This document shows positions 31,173 through 38,216 of a DNA stretch of 44,253 nt, piece after piece. A program made the translations under genes and the position numbers. Below the pieces are notes generated by a model. That model was not told the DNA's origin. It worked only from the letters and a program-made list of their open reading frames with translations, and searched no databases. The DNA lies in NCBI GenBank assembly GCA_964394665.1, contig CAYMYN010000035.1, positions 1-44,253 of the forward strand. Direction: 5' to 3'. Position 1 is the stretch's first letter. Every line of letters starts with the position of its first letter. This DNA is from CAYMYN01 sp964394665. Its GTDB lineage: Bacteria; Planctomycetota; UBA1135; GCA-002686595.

Positions 31173-32375
31173 ATGGCCAAGAAGAAGACCACCCCGAAGA
31201 ACGCCAAGAAGGCGGCGCGCAAGGCGCCGACCGCTCCGGCCCGCGTTGCGCGCGCCCAACCCAAGCTCGACGAGCTCGACAAGAAGACCCTGGGGCTGAT
31301 CCACGTCACCGCCGAGCGCGTGCAGGCCTCGATCGACAAGCGGGTTCTGCCCGAGCTGCGCTTCCCCGTGCGCAGCCTGCAGAACGTCAAGTACGACGCC
31401 AAGATCGGCTACTTCGAGCTCGGCCGCGGCCGCAAGGCGCGCGCCCTGACCGTCAACACGGTCAAGAACTTCGCCCAGACCCTGCGCCTGATGGCCATCT
31501 CGAAGGAGATGGTCGAGAACAACGACTTCGCCACCAAGCGCGAAGCCTACTACGTCAGCAAGAACTGGGGCGACTGCAAGTTCAACGAGCAGGCCGAGTC
31601 CGACGCGGTCATGGACGACATCGAGGCCCTGGCCAGCCTCGACGGCCTCTCGCGCGAGCAACTGCGCTACTACCCCGAGGAACACGGGGGCTCGGTGGCC
31701 GGCAACCTGGTGGTGATCGACCGCGACACCGAGACCGGTAACGAGCTGCGCATCGACTGCACGGCCTTCGGCAGCGGCTCCTACTCGATCCCGCACTCGG
31801 TCGAACACCTGAAGTTCGAGACGAACGCCAAGTTCATCCTGGCGATCGAGACCGGCGGCATGTTCCAGCGCCTCAACAACCACAAGTTCTGGAAGAGCGC
31901 GAGCTGCATCCTGGTCGAGATGGCCGGCGTGCCCACGCGCGCGACGCGCCGCTTCATCCGCATCCTGGCCGACACCAAGAAGATCCCGGTCTACTGCTTC
32001 GTCGACTGCGACCCGTACGGCATCGCCAACATCTACCGCACGCTCAAGGTCGGCTCGGGCAACGCGGCCCACATCAACCGTTTCTTCTGCGTGCCCCAGG
32101 CCGAGTACCTGGGCGTCACGCCCCAGGACATCCTCGACTTCAAGCTCGAGGACGCCACCCACGAGCTGCAGGCCGTCGACCAGAAGCGCGCCAAGGACGC
32201 GCTCAAGAACGACCCCTTCTTCAAGGCCCACAAGCCCTGGGTGAAGGCCCTCGACCAGATGCTGCGCATGGGCGTGCGCGCCGAACAACAGGCCCTCGCC
32301 AAGTGGGGCCTCAACTTCGTGATCGAGGAGTACCTCCCGCGCAAGCTCGCCAACCGCAAGGGCTTCCTGCCCTGA
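31173..32375 (+). CDS. top6A: DNA topoisomerase VI subunit A (Spo11-like)
   Basis: A 400-residue DNA-cleaving subunit. A Lys/Ala-rich tail covers residues 1-30. The winged-helix/CAP part contains TKREAYYVSKNWG; by comparison with Spo11 (RDIFY) the catalytic Tyr should be Tyr127, with Tyr126 beside it. The Toprim domain has AIETGGMFQRL (Glu226) and CFVDCDPYGIANIYRTLKVGS (Asp278, Asp280), the metal ligands. All key residues for double-strand cleavage are present, so it should be active. The size fits archaeal Top6A (about 370-390) plus the tail. It follows top6B by 18 nt, as in an operon, although some archaea have the opposite order. Confidence 0.95.
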   Translation: MAKKKTTPKNAKKAARKAPTAPARVARAQPKLDELDKKTLGLIHVTAERVQASIDKRVLPELRFPVRSLQNVKYDAKIGYFELGRGRKARALTVNTVKNFAQTLRLMAISKEMVENNDFATKREAYYVSKNWGDCKFNEQAESDAVMDDIEALASLDGLSREQLRYYPEEHGGSVAGNLVVIDRDTETGNELRIDCTAFGSGSYSIPHSVEHLKFETNAKFILAIETGGMFQRLNNHKFWKSASCILVEMAGVPTRATRRFIRILADTKKIPVYCFVDCDPYGIANIYRTLKVGSGNAAHINRFFCVPQAEYLGVTPQDILDFKLEDATHELQAVDQKRAKDALKNDPFFKAHKPWVKALDQMLRMGVRAEQQALAKWGLNFVIEEYLPRKLANRKGFLP

Positions 32376-32385
32376 CGTGCGGGCC

Positions 32386-33042
32386 ATGACGTCGCGCGCC
32401 CGCCTGCTGGTCCTGGGCCTCGCGCTCCTGCTTGGCGCGTGGCTCTGGGCGACGCGCGTGAAGGGCGGGGACCCCGGGCAGGACTTGGGCCGGGCGACGC
32501 GCGCGTTCGACCAGGCGGTCATGGAGATGGGCGACGCCGTGCTCGTCGCCGGGCCGCCCCACGATCACGCCTGCCTCGTGGAACCGACCGCGGCCGCGAT
32601 CGATGGCCTGGCGCGCCGCCTGCCCGTGGATGGTTTCGGTCCCGCGATGCGCCGCGGGACCCGCCCGCGGCCCACGGTCGAGGTGCGCCGCGTCGTGCCC
32701 TTCCCCGATCGGCGCACGCCGCTCGCGGGCTGGGACGGCACGCCCGCGATCACGATCCACCTGGCGCTGACGCGCTTCGAGCTGGCGGCCTGGACTCCGC
32801 CCGGGAACGACTCGCCGGGCCGCACGGACTTCAGCGTCGCGGGCCGCGTGTGGGTGTCCTTGCCCGGCGAGGGCGAGGCGCGCGCCTTCTTCGGCGACTT
32901 CACCGGCCGCCACGAGTGGTCCTTCGCCGCGCGCGAGCTCGAGGGCGCGCCCGCGACCCCCGAGCTCGCCGCGGCCTTCCTCTTCGGGCGACGTCTGCTC
33001 GAGACCTGGCGCCGCGGCCTGGTCTGGCGCGAGCCTCGGTAG
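32386..33042 (+). CDS. Exported or anchored protein of unknown function
   Basis: A 218-residue protein. Residues 5-21 (ARLLVLGLALLLGAWLWAT) form a signal peptide or N-terminal anchor. The rest is a globular domain with ITIHLALTRFELAAW, FSVAGRVWVSLPGEGEARAFFGDFTGRHEWSFAAREL and a helical end. It looks like a beta-rich domain; no family is recognised. It follows top6A by 10 nt and could be in the same transcript. GTG at 32377 is an earlier in-frame start; ATG 32386 is preferred. Confidence 0.65.
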   Translation: MTSRARLLVLGLALLLGAWLWATRVKGGDPGQDLGRATRAFDQAVMEMGDAVLVAGPPHDHACLVEPTAAAIDGLARRLPVDGFGPAMRRGTRPRPTVEVRRVVPFPDRRTPLAGWDGTPAITIHLALTRFELAAWTPPGNDSPGRTDFSVAGRVWVSLPGEGEARAFFGDFTGRHEWSFAARELEGAPATPELAAAFLFGRRLLETWRRGLVWREPR

Positions 33043-33125
33043 AGTCGGCTTCGACCGGCGAGGGTTGCCCTGCCGCGGCCCGTCGGTGAACCTGGGGCCC
33101 CGCACGAACGCCCAAGAGGACCCCG

Positions 33126-33854
33126 ATGCAGCGCGCGATCCACCGACTCCCCGTCCTGTCCCTACTCCTGCTGGCCGCCTCGCTCGCCGCGTGCGGCTCG
33201 ACGCCCTCGGCCGCCCCGCAGGCCGAACCCAGCGTCCGGCCGGGCCTGAACGAACGGTTCCTCGCCGACGACGGCATGAGCGCCGAGCAGGCCGTCGCGA
33301 CCTTCGAGGTCGAGTCGCGCGAGATCGCCGCCCAGCGCGACGCGATCGTGGCCGCCCTGGGGCTGCGTCCGGGCATGGCCGTGGCGGACGTCGGCGCGGG
33401 CTCGGGCCTGTTCCTGGAGCCCTTCTCCCGCGCCGTCGGCCCGCGCGGCAAGGTCTACGCGGTCGACATCGCGCCGCGTTTCGTCGAGTTCATGGCCGAA
33501 CGCGCTCGCCGCGAGGGACTCACCAACGTCGAGGCGGTGCTGTGCGGCGAGCGTTCGGTCGATCTCGCGCCGCGTTCGGTCGACCTCGCCTTCGTGTGCG
33601 ACACCTACCACCACTTCGAGTACCCGCGCAGCACGCTGGCCAGCCTGATGCGCGCCCTGCGGCCGGGCGCGGAGCTCGTGGTGATCGACTTCGAGCGCAT
33701 CCCGGGCGTCTCGAGCGAGTGGGTGCTGGGCCACGTGCGCGCCGACAAGCAGACCTTCCGGGCCGAGATCGAGGCCGCGGGCTTCGCATTCGTGCGCGAG
33801 CTCGACCTGCCGGGGCTGGTCGAGAACTACGCCCTGCTCTTCCGCCGGCCCTGA
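33126..33854 (+). CDS. Class I SAM-dependent methyltransferase with lipoprotein signal
   Basis: A 242-residue protein. MQRAIHRLPVLSLLLLAASLAAC is a lipoprotein signal with Cys23. The mature part is a class I methyltransferase: VADVGAGSGLFLEPF (motif I), VYAVDIAPRFVEFMAERAR (acidic end of strand 2), SVDLAFVCDTYHHFEYPRSTLASLMRALRPGAELVVIDFERI, and a final FVRELDLPGLVENYALLFRRP. A methyltransferase outside the cytoplasm would have no obvious SAM source, which is odd, but the same arrangement (DUF-like methyltransferases with a signal) is often seen in planctomycete-like genomes. Substrate unknown. No downstream partner is clear. Confidence 0.8.
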   Translation: MQRAIHRLPVLSLLLLAASLAACGSTPSAAPQAEPSVRPGLNERFLADDGMSAEQAVATFEVESREIAAQRDAIVAALGLRPGMAVADVGAGSGLFLEPFSRAVGPRGKVYAVDIAPRFVEFMAERARREGLTNVEAVLCGERSVDLAPRSVDLAFVCDTYHHFEYPRSTLASLMRALRPGAELVVIDFERIPGVSSEWVLGHVRADKQTFRAEIEAAGFAFVRELDLPGLVENYALLFRRP

Positions 33855-33872
33855 TCCACGGCGCCGGGGCTC

Positions 33873-34226
33873 CTACCCCAGGCGCAGCCCGCAGCCCGTG
33901 CAGCGGACCGAGCCGGGCGAGAAGGGCTCGGCGCAAGCCGGGCAGGTCGCCTCGTCGGCGTCGAGGTCGACGGCCACGTCGCGCGCGGCCAAGTCCGGAT
34001 CGGCCTCGTCGGGCAGGTGCCCGTACCAGTGCACGCGCAGCGCTTCCTGCGCCGGTTCGAGATCGGGGCCCGCGACCACGAGCCACAGACGGGTCCCTCA
34101 GCCGCTGCCCTGGCCCTCCGGGGGCTGCATCAGGCGCGCGTCGATGTCGCGTCCGGCGAGGAACCGCGCCAGGTCGCGCAGCTCCTGCAACTTGCCCTGG
34201 GCGAGGACGGTGGGCTGGGGCTCCAT
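33873..34226 (-). CDS. Small zinc-ribbon protein gene interrupted by an in-frame UGA (recoding or nonsense)
   Basis: One continuous minus-strand frame runs from ATG 34226 to the stop at 33873, broken only by a TGA at 34098-34100. Before it: PTVLAQGKLQELRDLARFLAG and DIDARLMQPPEGQGSG. After it: GTRLWLVVAGPDLEPAQEAL, RVHWYGHL, an acidic linker and a zinc ribbon CPAC...CTGC. The two halves look like one small alpha/beta domain plus a zinc ribbon, so the UGA sits inside a domain loop. A CATGCT box 7 nt before ATG 34226 supports that start. A standard caller would report only 33873-34079 (GTG start). Possibilities: selenocysteine, a nonsense mutation, a sequencing error, or two genes. Function unknown. 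Confidence 0.55.
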
Positions 34227-34233
34227 GGGCGAG

Positions 34234-34239
34234 AGCATG
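34234..34239 (-). promoter_or_regulatory. Putative -10 element CATGCT
   Basis: CATGCT on the minus strand, 7 nt before ATG 34226, the same spacing as other leaderless candidates here. Confidence 0.35.
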
Positions 34240-34378
34240 CCAGGTCCCGTCCGGGTGCGCGAGACGGGCCCTCCATCGTGGTCGGCCCGTCCCTCCCTGG
34301 GTACAGGCCCTCCAGGGCACGCGCGGGCCCTTCGCTCCCGGGGACGGGAGGATCGGTGCCCCGGGCGCGGTACGTTCC

Positions 34379-34406
34379 TTGAACCCCGGGCGCGTCCGAT
34401 CAGAAT
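34379..34406 (+). promoter_or_regulatory. Putative promoter of the coiled-coil gene
   Basis: TTGAAC at 34379-34384 and CAGAAT at 34401-34406, separated by 16 nt, form a plausible sigma70-type promoter. Predicted initiation lies near 34413, at the left edge of a hairpin. Confidence 0.4.
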
Positions 34407-34411
34407 GACCC

Positions 34412-34436
34412 GGGCCCGGTGCCGAGCGCCGGGCCC
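34412..34436 (+). promoter_or_regulatory. Leader hairpin before the coiled-coil gene
   Basis: An 11-bp stem with one G-U pair (34412-34422 with 34426-34436) and a CGA loop, followed by TTCCCTTCC. It lies in the presumed 5' leader, 9 nt before AGGAGG. It may stabilise or attenuate the message. Confidence 0.4.
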
Positions 34437-34445
34437 TTCCCTTCC

Positions 34446-34451
34446 AGGAGG
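34446..34451 (+). promoter_or_regulatory. Strong Shine-Dalgarno site AGGAGG
   Basis: A perfect AGGAGG 5 nt before the ATG at 34457. It fixes the start and suggests high expression. Confidence 0.7.
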
Positions 34452-34456
34452 CTCCC

Positions 34457-35671
34457 ATGAACCGAACGCTCCACCGATCCGCCCTGTTCCTGCTCGCGGG
34501 GCTCGTGTCTCTGCCGAACCTCGCCCTCGCGCAGCGTACGGGCACCGCCGACGCCCGCGAACAGGACGCCCGCGCCCAGCAACAGCAACGCGAGCGCGAA
34601 CGGGCCCAGGCCGAACAGAAGCAACAACAGGAACAGCGCGAGCGGGCGCGCCTCGAACGCGAGCGGCAGGAAGCCGAGGCGGCCCGCAAGCAGGCCCAGG
34701 CCGACGAACAAGCCGCGGCCCGGGCCCGGCGCGCCGCCGCGGCCGAGGGGAACTCCAAGCCCCAGGACGCCCCGCAGGAGCGCGCCGTCAGCGGCGCCCA
34801 GACCTCCGGCGTGCAGCGCGCGCGCAACGCGACGCCGGCCGTCCAGGACGCGACCACCGACGCCGAGCGCCAGGCCCGCGCCCAGGCGGCGCGCGACCAA
34901 CGCGCGGCCAAGGAGGCCGAGCAGCAACGGCTCGCCGAGCGCGAGCGCCAGCAGGCCGAGAAGGAAGCGGAGGCGGCCGCCGCGGAGCGCCAACGGCGCG
35001 CCCAGGACGCCCGCGACCAGCGCGCCGCCCGTGAAGCGGAGCAGGGCGGCGAACAGGCGGGCTCCGACGCGGAGCGCCAAGCCCGCGCCCAGGCGGCGCG
35101 CGATCAACGCGCCGCCCGGGAGGCCGAAGAGCGACGCCTCGCGGAGCGCGAGCGCCAGCAGGCCGAGAAGGAGGCCGCCGCGGCGGCCGCCCAGCGCCAG
35201 GAGCGGGCCCAGAACGCGCGCGACCAACGCCAGGCCAAGGAACGGCTCGAGGCGCGCGAGATCGAGCAGCGCCGCAGGGCGGCCGAGGCGGCCACGGGCT
35301 CGCTCACGGCCGAACAACGCGAGGTCGTCGCGCGCCTGCTCGAGTTCAAGGCCGGGCACGTGCAGCGCCTGGCGCGGCTCGAGCGCGTGGAGGAGATCTA
35401 CCGCGAGCGCGGCGACACGGCCGGCCTGGGCGAGGTCGCGCGCCTGCGCGAGGTCGAGAAGCGCCGCTTCCTCGAGATGAAGCGCCTGACCCGCCAGGCG
35501 ATCACCCAGGAACAACTCGAGGCCATCGAGGCCTACACCGAGGTGCCCGGCCGCCCGGCCCCGCTCCCGGAGGTCGGCGTCCAACGCGCCCGGCGCATCG
35601 AAGGTCCGCAGCCCGCGGGCGGAGCGCGCCCGGCCGAGCGCCGTCCCGCGCAGGGAGAGGGCAACCAATGA
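34457..35671 (+). CDS. Exported coiled-coil protein rich in Ala, Arg, Gln and Glu
   Basis: A 404-residue protein. MNRTLHRSALFLLAGLVSLPNLALAQ is a clear signal peptide with an ALA cleavage site. Residues about 30-285 are an almost pure charged coiled coil, with two near-identical 69-residue units starting DAERQARAQAARDQRAA (about 135-203 and 204-270). A less repetitive helical part follows (LTAEQREVVARLLEFKAGHVQRLARLERVEEIYRERGD, QAITQEQLEAIEAY), and a Pro/Arg-rich tail ends it. It is probably a long periplasmic rod or spacer. It has a strong Shine-Dalgarno site and is coupled (ATGA) to the small lipoprotein that follows. No family recognised. Confidence 0.75.
   Translation: MNRTLHRSALFLLAGLVSLPNLALAQRTGTADAREQDARAQQQQRERERAQAEQKQQQEQRERARLERERQEAEAARKQAQADEQAAARARRAAAAEGNSKPQDAPQERAVSGAQTSGVQRARNATPAVQDATTDAERQARAQAARDQRAAKEAEQQRLAERERQQAEKEAEAAAAERQRRAQDARDQRAAREAEQGGEQAGSDAERQARAQAARDQRAAREAEERRLAERERQQAEKEAAAAAAQRQERAQNARDQRQAKERLEAREIEQRRRAAEAATGSLTAEQREVVARLLEFKAGHVQRLARLERVEEIYRERGDTAGLGEVARLREVEKRRFLEMKRLTRQAITQEQLEAIEAYTEVPGRPAPLPEVGVQRARRIEGPQPAGGARPAERRPAQGEGNQ
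34859..35263 (+). repeat. Two tandem copies of a 207-bp coding repeat
   Basis: Copy 1 begins at 34859 and copy 2 at 35066, 207 bp (69 codons) apart. Both encode the same start (DAERQARAQAARDQRAA) and share RLAERERQQAEKEA; they diverge towards their ends. The repeat keeps the reading frame and the heptad pattern, so it looks like an internal duplication in the coiled-coil gene. Confidence 0.75.
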
Positions 35672-35937
35672 ACGTCACCCATCGATCCACGCTCCCCCTC
35701 CTGGTCGCCCTGATCGCGGCGTCGCTCGCCGGGTGCGGCGGAGGTGAGGTCGGCGGCCAATCCGCCGCGACCCCCACGACGGGTTCCGACGCCCCCACCG
35801 CGACCGTGCCCCTGATCGACCAGGCCGCGGTGCCCACCGAGGACGAAGCCTACGAGGCCGCCCGCGACCAGATCGACGCCGACAACGTCGACGAGGAGAT
35901 GCGGCGCCTGCTCGAGGAGATCGAGGGCTCCGACTGA
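35668..35937 (+). CDS. Small lipoprotein of unknown function
   Basis: An 89-residue lipoprotein. MNVTHRSTLPLLVALIAASLAGC has the lipobox LAGC with Cys23, followed by GGG, a Thr/Ala/Pro-rich linker and an acidic helix (EDEAYEAARDQIDADNVDEEMRRLLEEIEG). It overlaps the coiled-coil gene by 4 nt (ATGA), so both are probably made together, perhaps as partners at the membrane. No family recognised. Confidence 0.7.
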   Translation: MNVTHRSTLPLLVALIAASLAGCGGGEVGGQSAATPTTGSDAPTATVPLIDQAAVPTEDEAYEAARDQIDADNVDEEMRRLLEEIEGSD

Positions 35938-35980
35938 TCGAGTGCGCCCCCCGGGTCCGCCCGGAGGGAGCGCAGACACC

Positions 35981-36038
35981 CCGGACCCGGCTCCCGACTC
36001 CCCGCGCCCCACGCGCGGGGGACCGGGGCCGGGTCCGG
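35981..36038. terminator. Nested GC inverted repeats after the coiled-coil operon
   Basis: An outer 11-bp pair (CCGGACCCGGC at 35981-35991 with GCCGGGTCCGG at 36028-36038) encloses an inner 8-bp hairpin (36000-36007 with 36013-36020). It starts 44 nt after the small lipoprotein stop and is a likely terminator. The rest of the 257-nt gap to 36195 holds only the TAAGCT box. Confidence 0.55.
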
Positions 36039-36160
36039 CGCTTGGATGGGCCGACGGCAACGCGTGGACGGGGGCTCCATCCGGGCTCACGCCGTCGCAC
36101 GGCGGACGTAGGTCAGGGCACCCAGCACAATGGCGCGGATCGGGTTCCCCGGCAGCGGGG

Positions 36161-36166
36161 TAAGCT
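36161..36166 (+). promoter_or_regulatory. Putative -10 element TAAGCT
   Basis: TAAGCT 28 nt before the ATG at 36195. Confidence 0.35.
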
Positions 36167-36194
36167 CTGCGCCCCCGTCCCCCGACGCCGCGCC

Positions 36195-37130
36195 ATGACC
36201 TCGACCTCCCGCGCCCATCTGGCCCGCACCGCGATCCTGCTCGGAGCCCTGTGGGTGCTCGCCGGAGCGCTCTTCAAGCTCTTCGCCGGCTCCCCGAACG
36301 ACCTGCCCTCCAGCCTGCGGAGCGTGCTCAGCGACCTGGGCCTCGAGCGCGGCCAGTTCTTCCGCCTGGCGATCGCGATCGAGCTGGCGGTCGTGGTCTG
36401 GGCCGTGCTGCGGCCGCGCCTGGGCTGGATCCCCCTGGCCGCGCTCTTCGTGGTGTTCGACGCCGTGCTGGCGCCCCTGGTCGCCGCGGGCGAGACCTCC
36501 TGCGGCTGCTTCGGCACGAAGGTGCCGATCAAGCCCGGGGTCATGATGGCCATCGACACCACGCTCTTGGTGCTGATCCTGCTCGCGCGGCCCTGGTCGG
36601 CGCGGCCCGCGAACATCGGTCCGGCCTGGCTCGCGCCCGCGCTCGTGGTGCTGAGCGTGCCGCTGCCGTACTTCCTGATCCCCTCCCAGCCCGTGGCGGT
36701 GGTCACCGAGTCGATCGACACCCCCGACGGCCCGACCACGGTCATCACGGGCGCGCGCTTCCTGACCCTCAAGCCCGCCGATTGGGTGGGCAAGGACATC
36801 TTCGACACCGAGCTCGCGCGCTATCTCGACTGGGAGGCGCGCGACCTGCCGATCGACGGGCTGGTGGTCTTCTACCGCTGGACCTGCCAGGTCTGCGCGA
36901 AGCACATGGAGGAGGTCGTCGATCAGGACGACTTCACGCGCCCGATCCTGCTCGTGCGCGTGCCCGAGGAGCACGACGCCGACAACAACGGCCAGATCCA
37001 GGTCTGGCCCGAGGGCAGCCACGTCACGCGCGTGAGCCTGCCCCGCGGCACGGTCTGGGACCTCGACACGCCCCTCGACCTGGTGCTCGAGGGCGCGGTC
37101 GTCACCGAGGTGCGCGACAAGAGTCGCTGA
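36195..37130 (+). CDS. MauE/DoxX-like membrane protein with a thioredoxin-like CxxC domain
   Basis: A 311-residue protein. Four to five membrane segments fill residues 10-165 (TAILLGALWVLAGALFKLF, FRLAIAIELAVVVWAVL, LAALFVVFDAVLAPLVAAG, MAIDTTLLVLILLA, LAPALVVLSVPLPYFLI), with a TSCGCFGTKVP loop (Cys103, Cys105) typical of the MauE-like/DoxX group. The C-terminal 140 residues carry VVFYRWTCQVCAKHMEE (Cys231, Cys234), a thioredoxin-like redox motif. The combination suggests electron transfer or disulfide handling across the membrane, as proposed for MauE-type proteins. The partner is unknown. ATG 36195 is set by the first membrane helix. Confidence 0.75.
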   Translation: MTSTSRAHLARTAILLGALWVLAGALFKLFAGSPNDLPSSLRSVLSDLGLERGQFFRLAIAIELAVVVWAVLRPRLGWIPLAALFVVFDAVLAPLVAAGETSCGCFGTKVPIKPGVMMAIDTTLLVLILLARPWSARPANIGPAWLAPALVVLSVPLPYFLIPSQPVAVVTESIDTPDGPTTVITGARFLTLKPADWVGKDIFDTELARYLDWEARDLPIDGLVVFYRWTCQVCAKHMEEVVDQDDFTRPILLVRVPEEHDADNNGQIQVWPEGSHVTRVSLPRGTVWDLDTPLDLVLEGAVVTEVRDKSR

Positions 37131-37173
37131 CCGCGCCCCCGGCGATCGGCGGCGCTGGCCCCCGCGGGTCCAG

Positions 37174-38094
37174 TCAGCGTTGCGCGACGAGGTAGGCGAG
37201 CCACGAGGCGCAGTTCTCGCCGCGCTCGTCCTTCTCGAAGACCCCGTTGCCGCTCTCGCCGTCCTCGTCGGTGCCCTCGAAGTAGGCGTCGACCTGGCTG
37301 AAGCCGGCTTCGGACAAGAGGTCCTTGAGCTCGGTCAGGTTCCAGAAGCGCCAGCGGTAGGTGAAGGCCTTGCGCATCCGCGTGCCGTCGCGGAAGTGGA
37401 AGTGGATGTGGCACACGAACTCGCCCGTCCCGGGCCAGAACTCGTGCTGGTCCCAGACGTAGGTGAAGCCCTCCTCGATGCGGCGCTCCTCCTCCATCTC
37501 CTCGTTGGCCTCGGTGCCGCCGTACAGGTCGATCACGAACAGGCCGTCCGGGGCCAGGCCTTCGCGCGCGATGCGGAAGTACTCGAGCAACTCGCGGCGC
37601 TCGCTGAACACCCAGTACGAGAAGTTCTGGGCCACGCGCACGTCCACCGGCTCACCGGGCGCGCGCGCGTCGTCCTGCAGGAGTTGCACGCGCTCGGCGG
37701 CCTTGCCGAGGGGCGCCAGGTTGTGCTCGCGACCCCAGGCGAGGGGCTCGGGGTCGAGGTCGTAGCCCACCGCGCGGTAGCTCGGACCCTGCTGGGCCCA
37801 GGCCGCAGAGAGGGCTCCGGTGCCGCAGAAGTCCTCGCGCAGCGTGCTCGGCAGACGCTTGCGCAGGCGCCGGAACGTGCGCCGCAGGAACTTGGCGTCC
37901 TCCTCGGGCGACTGCACGGCGAGCTGATAGAGCTCGTACTTGTCCGCCGTGGCGGCGGTGAAGCGCGGCTTCTTGCCCGCCTTCTTGGCGGACTTCCCGC
38001 TGTCCTTCTTGACGCCCTTGCGCCGCTTGCCCGCGCCCTCGGCGCCCTTGTCCTTCCCGCCCTTGCGGCGTTCCTTGGTGCTCGCGCTTCCCAT
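37174..38094 (-). CDS. Class I SAM-dependent methyltransferase with Lys-rich N-terminal tail
   Basis: A 306-residue protein. Residues 1-45 are very rich in Lys, Gly and Ser. The catalytic part begins FTAATADKYELYQLAVQSPEEDAKFL and shows LREDFCGTGALSAAWA (motif I), AVGYDLDPEPLAWGREHN, VAQNFSYWVFSERRELLEYFRIAREGLAPDGLFVIDLYGGTEA and a final part with FCHIHFHFRDGTRMRKAFTYRWRFWNLTELKDLLSEAGF-like wording, as in SAM methyltransferases of the small-molecule or protein type. Substrate unknown. A TAGCAT -10 with CTGACT -35 at 17-nt spacing lies upstream. Confidence 0.82.
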   Translation of the reverse strand: MGSASTKERRKGGKDKGAEGAGKRRKGVKKDSGKSAKKAGKKPRFTAATADKYELYQLAVQSPEEDAKFLRRTFRRLRKRLPSTLREDFCGTGALSAAWAQQGPSYRAVGYDLDPEPLAWGREHNLAPLGKAAERVQLLQDDARAPGEPVDVRVAQNFSYWVFSERRELLEYFRIAREGLAPDGLFVIDLYGGTEANEEMEEERRIEEGFTYVWDQHEFWPGTGEFVCHIHFHFRDGTRMRKAFTYRWRFWNLTELKDLLSEAGFSQVDAYFEGTDEDGESGNGVFEKDERGENCASWLAYLVAQR

Positions 38095-38140
38095 CGTGTT
38101 CGTCTCCCTAGGTTCGCGTCCCGCCCAGGACGCCGCGCCG

Positions 38141-38169
38141 ATGCTAGCCACCCACGCCGCGCGAGTCAG
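38141..38169 (-). promoter_or_regulatory. Putative promoter CTGACT-17-TAGCAT
   Basis: Minus strand: -35 CTGACT (38169-38164), 17-nt spacer, -10 TAGCAT (38146-38141), 46 nt before the ATG at 38094. One of the few sites with a recognisable -35. Confidence 0.5.
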
Positions 38170-38216
38170 GCCCGAAAAGGGACCGAGCGCGGGTTTCGCG
38201 CCACGGCAGACATGCG

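Noticed and set aside
29292..32522. A 1076-codon minus-strand frame opposite top6B and top6A
   Set aside because: An antisense shadow; low-complexity composition mirrors the sense codons of topoisomerase VI.
34065..34097. Hairpin after the UGA as a canonical bacterial SECIS element
   Set aside because: The loop begins about 8 nt after the UGA, nearer than the usual 16-37 nt, and the stem has a mismatch; kept only as a hint within the finding.
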